Assembly: GCF_001499675.1 (NCBI RefSeq)
Contig: NZ_LN609302.1
Span: 466,896 to 530,895 of the forward strand
Direction of reading: 5' to 3'
From: Acetobacter ghanensis
GTDB lineage: Bacteria > Pseudomonadota > Alphaproteobacteria > Acetobacterales > Acetobacteraceae
DNA length: 64,000 nt
In this document: piece after piece, positions 56,143 through 64,000 of the stretch
How the letters are laid out: each line of letters begins with the position of its first letter
Numbering within the stretch: the first letter of the stretch is position 1
Made by a program: the position numbers and the translations under genes
The notes under the pieces: generated by a model
What the model saw: only the letters and a program-made list of their open reading frames with translations
The model's database searches: none
What the model was told of the DNA's origin: nothing

Positions 56143-58727
56143 CTACATGCGGCTTCGTAATGTGCTTAAAATGGCAAAAGGGCTGTTATTTAGGGCGTTT
56201 TGCAGATGTTTGGGGTGAGTGGCCCGAGCGGAGCGCTGTTTTCTTTTTTCTGTCTGCCGTGTTGGTAAAACCATAAAAGGAGCCGGCGGCCCTGCATAAT
56301 GGCGGGGCAACGCTGCCGGAGCCTGTAGGCGGATTCCTAGCCCCTTGAGCACCTCTGGCAGTTCCTTTTTGCTTACCCCAAGGCGAGATGCCAAGGCCAA
56401 AGGTAAAGGTTTGGCCGTACGGGCGCAGAACTGGCGCATGTCCTGAACGATGCTGGCGGCAATATCGAGTCGGACCAACGTATGGTGGCTTGCCACCCAG
56501 CCAATGCTGCGGAGCAATTCCTGCGCGGGGAGGGGGAGAGGCGCGCTCAGACGCATGGAGACAGCGCCATCTGGTGGCAGGGCGGTAACGGGCAGGGCGT
56601 TGTACAAGCGTAACAGCAGGCTACGCAGCACCATGGCATGGGGTTTGAGCAGGGGGGTGCAAAAAGCCAGCGTGCCATGCAGTCGTATGGCCTGCCGCCG
56701 AAGGAATGTTGCTTCCTGAGGAGGGAGAGATGGAGGGGCCGGCAGGGCCGCAACCCCTCCGTTTTCCATCATGGCATGGACGATGCCGCGGAGCAGTGGG
56801 TGGTCGGCTACCGCTTGCTCGGCACGGAACAGTGGCGCCAGAGTCTGCTGTAATTTTGCCGTCAGAGACTGGGTAAGCCGTTGGCGTATTTTGGCCTTAT
56901 GGGCGGATTCCAGAAATTCGGCGTCTTCAACATGAATAACGGGCTGGAGAACGGTGTCGCCTTTGCGCAGATGGGCAATCCGCTCGCCGTTCCACAGGAA
57001 GTGGCCTGTTAGTGTGTCCAGCGTAATGTCGCTTTCCGGTGCCTGCAAAAAACGGGTGACAAGGCGGGGAATCTCGCTACGGGCAGCGCGGCGTGCAGCT
57101 TTGAGAATAAGGGCTTGGTCGGAGCGGGCTGCCTCCTGGTCAGGCACAAAGGTGAAGCCACGCATATGCCCAACATCATGCCCTTCCACGCGGACTTCGC
57201 CGAATTTGCTGATAGCGCAAAGCAGGGGCGAGTTGTCTGCTTCCTCCAGCCTGCGGGCCAGACTGGCGGCACGTTTGTCCACAAACCGGCTGGCCAGCCT
57301 CTCATGCAGGGCATCGGAGAGTGTGTCCTCCAGCATCCGGGTATGGCGTTGCCAGTGTTCCGCGTTTTCTACCCAATCGGGGTGGGCCGAAACATAGGAC
57401 CACGTGCGAATGCCCATCAGGCGGTGCATCAGGTCTTCTATTTCTCCGCCTGTATGTTCCAGATTGGCAAGGCGGTTTTTGAGCCATGAGGAGGGCAGAC
57501 GCCCCTCCTTGGCCAGAATGGTAAAGAGCTGGCCGCACAGGCGGATATGGCTATCCACCCCCAGTTTACGAAAATCCGGGATCTGGCAGATTTCCCACAA
57601 AAGACGGGTCTGTTCGGGTGTGGTTGCCAGTGTCCGCACGGCAGGTGTTTGCATGAGCGCGCTGAGCGTCTGCATGTCGGAGGCAGGCTCGGCGGGTCTC
57701 AGGCAGGGGTGGGGTGTCTTCTGGCATAGGCTGGCATGGAGTGCCTGTGGGGAGGCAAAGCTGAGCCGGCTGCTACGCCACCATAAAAAGGAAAGGGGTT
57801 CGAACCTGTGTTCCTCAATGGCTTCCGCCATGTGGTCGGGCAGAGGCGGGCATTCCCCCGTTGTGCCAAAGGTACCGTCCCGCGTGCCACGGCCTGCGCG
57901 GCCTGCAATCTGGGCGATTTCGGCAGGGGCCAGCATACGGTGCCTCTGCCCGTCAAATTTGGACAGGCCCGCAAAGGCAACATGGTCGATATTCATGTTC
58001 AGGCCCATGCCAATGGCGTCTGTTGCCACCAGATAATCTACCTCGCGGTTCTGGTAGAGGGCGACCTGTGCATTGCGGGTGCGGGGGGAGAGCTGCCCCA
58101 TAACCACGGCACACCCACCCCGTTTGCGTCGGATAAGCTCGGCAATGGCGTACACATCCGCCATGGAAAAGGCGACAATGGCCGTGCGCGGCGGCAGGCG
58201 GGACAGGCGCGTATGCCCTGTGTAACTCAGGCTGGACAGGCGTGGGCGTGTTTCTACCTCCACACCGGGGATCAGGGCCTTCATGAGCGGGGCAATGGTG
58301 TCTGCCCCAAGGAACAAGGTCTCGGACCGGCCGCGGGCATTGAGCAGCCGGTCGGTAAAAATATGGCCGCGTTCGGGGTCCGCGCAGAGTTGGATTTCGT
58401 CCACTGCCACAAAGTCCACCGCGCGGCTCATGGGCATGGCTTCCACCGTGCAGGAAAACCAGCGGGCCTGCGGGGGGACTATTTTTTCTCCCCAGTAATC
58501 AGGGCGACTGCACGTACGCCCTTAAGGCGCACCATGCGCTCGTAATTTTCACGCGCCAGAAGCCGGAGTGGAAAGCCGATAATGCCCGAGGTGTGCGCCA
58601 GCATCCGCTCCAGCGCCAGATGCGTTTTGCCGGTGTTGGTAGGGCCCAGAATAGCCCGAACTGGTGCCTGATCTGCAAGAGGGGAAGAGTGCAGGGCAGA
58701 GGCAAGCTGGCGGGTGGAAACCTTCAT
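56143..58727 (-). pseudogene. SUV3-like ATP-dependent RNA helicase, frameshifted
   Basis: Superfamily 2 helicase of the SUV3 type, about 860 residues when joined. The N-terminal piece (to 58479) holds Walker A GPTNTGKTH and ends AVALITGEKK then a stop. The second piece (58446-56143) begins VEAMPMSRAVDF and holds AVDEIQL (DExH-like), AFSMADVYAIAELIRRKRG, VATDAIGMGLNMNI and AQIAGRAGRG. The break is at A6 on the minus strand (58482-58487): one more A restores EKKIVPPQARW. SUV3 unwinds RNA with degradosome-type enzymes. The start is probably 58727 or 58736. The gene is divergent from the aminopeptidase. Confidence 0.85.
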
Positions 58728-58839
58728 GCTGTGCATGGTCGGATGCCCAGCTCCGAAAAGCAAGCCAGCAATGTGCATAACCTCCCCCGTTGCATGATGG
58801 AAAAGGGAGGCGCAGGGTGCGGACAGAAGGAGGAATGCC

Positions 58840-60264
58840 ATGCCTATTCACGATCTGGACTGCCTGACTGTTGCGCGCAGGCGGAAGGCTCTTTGTACTG
58901 TTCATGCCGTGCGGGCCTCTGGACGAGAGACGTGGGAGGCATTGGTAGGCGCCCCCGCTGCGGCTTTTGCCAAAAGCTGTGGTTTTGGTGGCAAGGCAGG
59001 GCAGCTTGTGCTGGTGCCCGGCCCGGATGGCAGGATGCAGGCTCTGTTTGGCCTGCCGGAAAAAGGGGTGCGGGACCCGTTTGCGTTCGGCAAGCTGGCG
59101 CTGGACCTGCCCGAGGGCGACTGGAGCGTTCAGGCACCCGATGACGTGGCGCGGGATGACGTTATTCTGGGCTTCTGTCTGGGTGCTTATCGCTACAGTT
59201 TAAAAACGGATGACAAGCCAACCGGCGCGCCCCGGCTTGTGGTGACGGCAGGCGAACGTAAGGGGCTGGCGGCGCAAATGGCGCAGTCCATCTGCTTTGC
59301 GCGTGATCTGATTAACACCCCCGCCAATTTGCTGGGACCATCCGATCTGGCACGGGAAGCCAAGAATGCGCTGCGCCCCTTAGGGGCCGAGGTCGACGTG
59401 GTTAAAGGTTCTGCGCTGGATGAGGCCTACCCGTTGCTGGCGCATGTGGGCAATGGGTCAGACCGCAGCCCTCGCGTGGTGGTGGCGCGCTGGAGCGGCT
59501 CAAGCGCGGGCAAGGATGCCCCGCTGGTGTCCCTCGTAGGCAAGGGCGTGTGTTTTGATAGCGGGGGGTATGACATCAAACCCTCCAGCGGCATGTTGCG
59601 GATGAAAAAGGACATGGGCGGGGCGGCCTCGGTGCTGGCTCTGGCGCATCTGATTATGGCGCAGGACCTGCCCATCAGGCTGGAGTTGCGGCTAGGCTGT
59701 GTGGAAAACAGTGTCTCCGGTCACGCCATGCGCCCGCTGGATGTGGTTCGTAGCCGCGCTGGCCTAACAGTGGAAATTGGCAATACGGATGCCGAAGGGC
59801 GGCTGGTGCTGAGCGATCTGCTGTATGAGGCGGGAGAAAGTCATCCCGATCTGCTGGTAGATGTGGCGACCCTTACAGGGGCTGCCCGTGTGGCGCTGGG
59901 GCCGGATCTGCCAGCCTTGTTCTGTAACAACGACTCCACAGCTATGCTGTTTGCGGAAGCGGCAGAGCACGAGGCCGACCCCCTGTGGCGGCTTCCGCTC
60001 TGGCAGGGTTATGCAGGCTGGCTCAAAAGCTCCGTGGCGGACCTGAACAACATTGCCTCCCGCCCTATGGCGGGGGCGATTACGGCCGGTCTGTTTTTGG
60101 AACATTTTGTAAAACCAGACCAGCGTTGGGCGCATGTCGATAGCTACGCGTGGAATGATTCCAGCCGTCCGGGCCGCCCGGAAGGGGGAGATGTTCCCGG
60201 AATTCGTGCACTTTTTCGTGTAATCCGTTCTCTTTGTGGAACGAATGACACGAAAAAGACTTAA
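58840..60264 (+). CDS. M17 leucyl aminopeptidase family protein
   Basis: 474 residues. The M17 core is in the C-terminal half: VGKGVCFDSGGYDIKPSSGMLRMKKDMGGAASVL (metal and catalytic Lys region) and the signature NTDAEGRLVLSDLL, then DVATLTGAARVALG. It is a dimetal exopeptidase acting on N-terminal residues in the cytoplasm. The N-terminal domain is less conserved. It is divergent from the SUV3-like gene. Confidence 0.95.
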   Translation: MPIHDLDCLTVARRRKALCTVHAVRASGRETWEALVGAPAAAFAKSCGFGGKAGQLVLVPGPDGRMQALFGLPEKGVRDPFAFGKLALDLPEGDWSVQAPDDVARDDVILGFCLGAYRYSLKTDDKPTGAPRLVVTAGERKGLAAQMAQSICFARDLINTPANLLGPSDLAREAKNALRPLGAEVDVVKGSALDEAYPLLAHVGNGSDRSPRVVVARWSGSSAGKDAPLVSLVGKGVCFDSGGYDIKPSSGMLRMKKDMGGAASVLALAHLIMAQDLPIRLELRLGCVENSVSGHAMRPLDVVRSRAGLTVEIGNTDAEGRLVLSDLLYEAGESHPDLLVDVATLTGAARVALGPDLPALFCNNDSTAMLFAEAAEHEADPLWRLPLWQGYAGWLKSSVADLNNIASRPMAGAITAGLFLEHFVKPDQRWAHVDSYAWNDSSRPGRPEGGDVPGIRALFRVIRSLCGTNDTKKT

Positions 60265-60434
60265 AGCCGATACAGGAAGGTCAAGCGCGATAATTTTTTG
60301 TTACAACGCTTTAAAATTTCGTTTCGGTGTCTATATAAAGCCCAGCAGATTCATTCCGGTTTGAACATGGGCCGGGAAAACACCGCTGGGTGGGCCAGAG
60401 CACTGGCCCCCAGTAGAAAAGGAAGTTGATTATC

Positions 60435-60848
60435 ATGGCACAGGCCGCAGAAAAGGCAGAGGATCTGGTCAAGACCCTGCGGGATACCATTGTTGCACTG
60501 GTGCGTGGCGAAGGGCCGGATCTGTCCGCCCGTCAGCTCGCTGTGTTCCTGACCTGCTATCTGGACGAGAGCGGGCATACGGTGCGTGGTCTGGCAGCAA
60601 GCCTGAATGTGTCCAAGCCTGCCATTACCCGTGCTCTGGACCGTCTGAGCGAGCTGGATCTGGCACGTCGTAAGGTAGACCCGCTGGACCGTCGTTCCGT
60701 TCTGGTGCAGCGTACCCCCAAAGGTGCAGCTTACCTGAAGGAAATCCGCTCCATTATGGGCACCACTGTGCGGGATGCCGCTCAGAAAACCCAGCCGGAA
60801 GAAAAAGTGGCAACGGTGCGCCGCCTGCGCCGTGTTGCTGCTGCCTGA
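60435..60848 (+). CDS. MarR-family winged-helix regulator
   Basis: 137 residues. Winged helix region TVRGLAASLNVSKPAITRALDRLSELDLARRKVDPLDRRSVLVQRT shows the MarR recognition helix and the DxRxxxV wing motif. It probably regulates a nearby or distant transport or stress gene; the target is unknown. ATG 60435 follows GGAAG. An AT-rich promoter candidate (TATATAAA, 60332-60339) lies upstream. Confidence 0.92.
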   Translation: MAQAAEKAEDLVKTLRDTIVALVRGEGPDLSARQLAVFLTCYLDESGHTVRGLAASLNVSKPAITRALDRLSELDLARRKVDPLDRRSVLVQRTPKGAAYLKEIRSIMGTTVRDAAQKTQPEEKVATVRRLRRVAAA

Positions 60849-60878
60849 AAGTCGGTTTTATCCGGAATTCAGATGACG

Positions 60879-60962
60879 AAGGTTGCCGTGTGGCGTGCCA
60901 TGAACCATTTTTTACAAATGGTCATGCGCCCCTCACCGGCAACCTTTTTGTATGAGGGGCGT
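60879..60962 (+). promoter_or_regulatory. Nested and competing hairpins after the MarR gene
   Basis: Outer stem AAGGTTGCCG/CGGCAACCTT (60879-60888 and 60937-60946), followed by T's, looks like a terminator. Inside it is a perfect ACCATTT/AAATGGT stem (60904-60922), extended by CATG on both sides. A third pair, CGCCCCTC/GAGGGGCG (60927-60934 and 60955-60962), overlaps the right half of the outer stem, so the two cannot form at once. Confidence 0.6.
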
Positions 60963-61045
60963 TGATTTTTCTAACTTGTCTGGCTGTTAGCATCCGCGCA
61001 GCTATTGGTTATTTTCCAAGACAGACCTGTAAAGGAAGCCGTCCC

Positions 61046-61489
61046 ATGCGTTTTTCTTCTGTTGTCGCTGCTGCTGCTCTGGCTGTTTCTTTTGGTGCTG
61101 CGTCTGCGGCACATGCGGCTGATACTCTGGGTGCGCCTACGGCCAAACTGACCCTGACGGCCAAGTCTGCCGATATCGGGTTGGGCTATACGTGGGGTGA
61201 TGGCACGTTGACTTATGCTGGCAAGGCGCACGCCTTCTCCATTACAGGGGGGACCATTGCCGCAGTCGGTTTTTCCAAGATCGAGGGGACCGGCACGGTG
61301 TATAATCTGCACCGCCTAAAGGACTTTAATGGCACCTACGCTGCTGCTCATGGTGAGGCTACGCTGGGGCAGGGCCTAGGCGGCGCTGTGCTGGAAAACA
61401 AGAATGGCGTGCGCATCAAAATCGAAACCATCTCCCAAGGGGCAAGGCTTGCTGGCTCCGCGCAGGGGCTGACGCTTACACTCAAATAA
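61046..61489 (+). CDS. Small secreted protein of unknown function
   Basis: 147 residues. Signal peptide cut near AAHAADTL. The mature part is beta-rich with Gly-turns: GYTWGDGTLTYAGKAHAF, GTGTVYNLHRLKDFNGTY and ENKNGVRIKIET. These resemble a conserved small periplasmic family with a G-T-L-x-Y-x-G-K motif, but I cannot name it. It has its own upstream structure and converges on the WecA-like gene. Confidence 0.85.
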   Translation: MRFSSVVAAAALAVSFGAASAAHAADTLGAPTAKLTLTAKSADIGLGYTWGDGTLTYAGKAHAFSITGGTIAAVGFSKIEGTGTVYNLHRLKDFNGTYAAAHGEATLGQGLGGAVLENKNGVRIKIETISQGARLAGSAQGLTLTLK

Positions 61490-61504
61490 TCTTTGGGAGG
61501 CAGC

Positions 61505-62530
61505 CTACCACTTGCCGATGGTGCCTTGATGGGCGCGTAGAACGCTCCACGCAGTCCATACCAGTTGGGGGAGTATGAGCAGGGTTATGCCGCTTATACT
61601 CCCCCAAACGTGTGTTTGGGGAGCAACAAGGCAGGCTATGGCGCCGCCCCATAGGGTCAGCCCCCATTCCAGAATGGAAATGGTGGTGATAGGCAGGCTG
61701 CTGCGGTGGAGAACCTGATACAGGTGCCCTCTGTGTGCGGTGACCAGCGACTGGCCCGCAGACCATCGCCGCACGAGTGTAAACAGCACATCGTAAATCA
61801 GTGGGAAAAGCAGGGCCGGTCCCAGTAGCCAGCCAGAGGGTTGTGTGGTGTGGCTTGCACCATACAGGGCTGCGGCTCCTGCCAGTAAGCCACAGCCCTG
61901 ACTGCCAACATCTCCCAGAAAAATACGGGCATGGGGAAAGTTGAAGGGCAGAAAGCCTAATAGGCAACCAGCCAGTAGCAGAGCAGGCCAGAACAGTTCA
62001 GGCACACCAAAAAATGGTGCAACAAGAGCAAGAACAAACGCTGCGCAGGTCAGGCACCCCGCAATCAGCCCATTCAACCCATCCATAAAGTTGACCGCAT
62101 TGGTGATGAACACCAGCCAGAGGATGGATATGGCAGCCCCAGCCAGCGGCGTTGGCCATGTCAGGCGTATGCCTCCCCCCACAATTAGGCAGGCGGCGAT
62201 GATCTGCGCGGCGAGCTTGATGGACGGGGGCCACTGGTAAAGGTCATCCAGCCACGAAACACCGCACAGAAGCACAAGGGCGCAGGCTTCCATCAGAAAT
62301 GGAAAAGAAAGTACCATCTGGCCGGTTGCCGCCTGTAAAACAGGGTAGAACAGACCGAATGTGGTCATGACCCCTATACCCCCACCTTTGGGTGTAGGCC
62401 GGGTATGGGCGCTACGGTGGTCGGGATGGTCCAGTATTGCCAGCCTGACCATACTGCGCACAATAATGGCGGAGAGCAGGGTTGCGCAGGGCAGGCAGAA
62501 GAAGGCCAGAGCATATGAAGGCAAAAACAT
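61505..62530 (-). CDS. Undecaprenyl-phosphate sugar-1-phosphate transferase (WecA/MraY-like)
   Basis: 341 residues, about ten membrane helices. Family motifs: PTPKGGG, SWLDDLY (DD), NAVNFMDGLNGL, FLGDVGSQGCG and the C-terminal HRGHLYQVLHRS. It starts polysaccharide or O-antigen synthesis by moving a HexNAc-1-phosphate to undecaprenyl phosphate. Divergent from the CapD-like gene across 65 bases; the two probably serve one surface-polysaccharide pathway. Confidence 0.93.
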   Translation of the reverse strand: MFLPSYALAFFCLPCATLLSAIIVRSMVRLAILDHPDHRSAHTRPTPKGGGIGVMTTFGLFYPVLQAATGQMVLSFPFLMEACALVLLCGVSWLDDLYQWPPSIKLAAQIIAACLIVGGGIRLTWPTPLAGAAISILWLVFITNAVNFMDGLNGLIAGCLTCAAFVLALVAPFFGVPELFWPALLLAGCLLGFLPFNFPHARIFLGDVGSQGCGLLAGAAALYGASHTTQPSGWLLGPALLFPLIYDVLFTLVRRWSAGQSLVTAHRGHLYQVLHRSSLPITTISILEWGLTLWGGAIACLVAPQTHVWGSISGITLLILPQLVWTAWSVLRAHQGTIGKW

Positions 62531-62595
62531 GAAAAAGACCGTTGTCCGGTTGGCTGCTTCTAGGATGTCAGGCGCTAGGTTATAGGGACAGGATC

Positions 62596-64000
62596 ATGCT
62601 CTCGTACCGTCCACCGTTCCAGCATTCCTATCCAAGATTGTGGCCGTTGAACAGGATGGCCGGGAACATCGTGCTTGATGGTGCGCTGGCAGCGGTGGCG
62701 GCGCCTCTGGCGCGTTGGCTGGCTGCCCCGCAGGATGGTCTGCTTCACCCGCTGTGGTTTCTGGCCGGGGGGAGTATCTCGCTGGTGGTGAGTGGTCTGC
62801 CATTCAGGATACCGCAGCAATACTGGCGCTTTTCCGGTGTTTCGGACCTGTTGGGCATTGCGGGCGCATCGGTTGCCAGTGCGGTGTTGTTCTCTCTGGG
62901 GCTGGTTCTGTCAGGCTTTCCGCTACCCAGCGAGACATTTCCCATTATCTACGCGCTGGTTTTGCTGGTCCTGTTGGGCGGCCTGCGTGTGTCTTACCGT
63001 TTGGCGCACAGAATCGCCGCGCGGCAAGCTAACCAGAAACAGGTTGTGTTGATTGGGTCGGACACCGTGGCCGACCTGTATCTGAGTGCGCTGGACCGTA
63101 GCCAGGATATGAATATCAGCATTATCGGGCTGGTGGGAGTTGGCACCCGTCAGGCAGGGCAGCGGATTCAGAATGTGCCGATTCTGGGGCATGTTGAAGA
63201 TATAGCGTCTGTTCTTGAACGTATGCGCAAGATGGCGACCTTGCCTGAGGCGCTGGTTGTAACGGACCCGGCGTTTAGGGGGCGTGCGTTAAGCCGTGTG
63301 CTGGACGTGGCGGCGGAGTACGGCATTGCCGTGCTCAGAACACCCGTTATGACGGATCTGACCCCGGCGGACCATGTGCAGTTGCGGCCCATTCCGCTGG
63401 AGGATTTGCTAAACCGCCCACAGGTGCCGCTCGACCATGCGGGTATGGAGCGGTTGATCCGGGGCCGTACGGTTCTGGTTACGGGGGCTGGCGGCACCAT
63501 TGGGTCTGAACTGGCACGTCAGATTGCCGGGTTGGGACCTGCCCGCCTTGTTCTGCTGGACCACGGTGAATTTGCGCTCTGGCAGATTGATGTCGGGCTG
63601 ACAGAATGCGCGCCGGACATTCCACGCCACATGGTTGTCGCTGATGTGCGTGATGAAAACCGGATTGATGCCGTGATGGCGCATTTTCGGCCAGACTTGG
63701 TGTTCCATGCGGCGGCACTCAAGCATGTCCCAATTGTGGAGGCTAACCCAACGGAGGGACTGCTGACTAACGTGCAAGGCACACGCGTTGTGGCAGATGC
63801 CGCCGCTCGCAACGGTGTTGCCGCCATGATTGTGATTTCGACCGATAAGGCCGTTAATCCGTCCAGTCTGATGGGGGCGTCCAAGCGCGCGGCAGAAATG
63901 TACTGTCAGGCGTTGGATGTGCAGGCCCGTGCCAGCGGGCAGGATGGCGCCATGCGTTGTATTACGGTCCGGTTTGGTAATGTGCTGGGGTCAACCGGTT
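62596..64000 (+). CDS. CapD/FlaA1-like nucleotide-sugar 4,6-dehydratase (3' end outside window)
   Basis: 468 visible residues, cut by the right edge. The N-terminal half has membrane helices (VLFSLGLVLSGFPL; FPIIYALVLLVLLGGLRVSY) and a CoA-binding-like domain (QVVLIGSDTVADLYLSAL). Then comes a Rossmann SDR: VLVTGAGGTIGSELARQI, HAAALKHVPIVEANP, and STDKAVNPSSLMGASKRAAEMY. This fits membrane UDP-GlcNAc 4,6-dehydratases (WbpM, PglF, CapD). A start at 62596 has GGGACAGGATC before it; an in-frame ATG at 62656 is also possible. Confidence 0.93.
   Translation, partial: MLSYRPPFQHSYPRLWPLNRMAGNIVLDGALAAVAAPLARWLAAPQDGLLHPLWFLAGGSISLVVSGLPFRIPQQYWRFSGVSDLLGIAGASVASAVLFSLGLVLSGFPLPSETFPIIYALVLLVLLGGLRVSYRLAHRIAARQANQKQVVLIGSDTVADLYLSALDRSQDMNISIIGLVGVGTRQAGQRIQNVPILGHVEDIASVLERMRKMATLPEALVVTDPAFRGRALSRVLDVAAEYGIAVLRTPVMTDLTPADHVQLRPIPLEDLLNRPQVPLDHAGMERLIRGRTVLVTGAGGTIGSELARQIAGLGPARLVLLDHGEFALWQIDVGLTECAPDIPRHMVVADVRDENRIDAVMAHFRPDLVFHAAALKHVPIVEANPTEGLLTNVQGTRVVADAAARNGVAAMIVISTDKAVNPSSLMGASKRAAEMYCQALDVQARASGQDGAMRCITVRFGNVLGSTG

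Overview
The window is a stretch of chromosome from an acetic acid bacterium, most likely Acetobacter (Alphaproteobacteria, Acetobacteraceae). The evidence is a membrane PQQ-dependent alcohol dehydrogenase pair (adhA-adhB, 45571-49268), a four-gene quinol oxidase operon (51578-55438) and alphaproteobacterial gene orders: SRP RNA-dnaX-ybaB-recR, FYDLN protein/aroA-cmk-rpsA, rdgB-rph/hrcA, and mreBCD-mrdA-rodA. The sequence is moderately GC-rich. No tRNA, rRNA, IS element, prophage or CRISPR array was recognised.

Layout. 1-5146: a truncated secreted protein, SRP RNA, then dnaX-ybaB-recR-pteridine-reductase-like SDR-folB, closed by a strong terminator. 5185-9847: a FYDLN zinc-ribbon protein (minus) and aroA-cmk-rpsA. 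9859-16495: rph-rdgB (minus), hrcA, a class A PBP and prfB with its +1 recoding site. 16718-20773: a TonB system (tonB-exbB-exbD-exbD-TPR protein). 20775-26673: a tripartite RND efflux operon (minus). 26927-32643: the rod-shape operon mreBCD-mrdA-rodA (minus). 32859-34724: leuA with an apparent leucine-rich leader peptide and promoter. 34763-44807: heme A synthase, a VTT membrane protein, an MFS drug exporter, a hybrid histidine kinase, apt, a FUSC exporter and glycerate kinase. 44819-55438: a UDG-like protein, PQQ-ADH, a 2H-like protein, a BI-1 protein and the quinol oxidase. 55645-64000: ferredoxin, an SUV3-like helicase, leucyl aminopeptidase, a MarR regulator, a small secreted protein, and two polysaccharide genes (a WecA-like transferase, and a CapD-like dehydratase cut by the right edge).

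How the parts connect. AdhA/AdhB oxidise ethanol in the periplasm and pass electrons to ubiquinone. The CyoABCD/CyaABCD-type oxidase takes electrons from ubiquinol to oxygen, and heme A synthase could supply its heme if the oxidase is the cytochrome a1 (ba) type. The TonB and RND blocks handle outer-membrane import and efflux. The mre/mrd operon and the class A PBP build the wall.

Most notable observations. (1) prfB carries the canonical RF2 autoregulatory frameshift site, but its in-frame stop is UAA, not UGA. (2) leuA is preceded by a 29-codon ORF with five Leu codons among seven, and by mutually exclusive hairpins. (3) Five genes (tonB, the FUSC exporter, adhB, the 2H-like gene and the SUV3-like helicase) are interrupted by small indels, three of them in homopolymer runs. 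These are either sequencing errors or real decay or phase variation. The adhB lesion would abolish ethanol oxidation if real.
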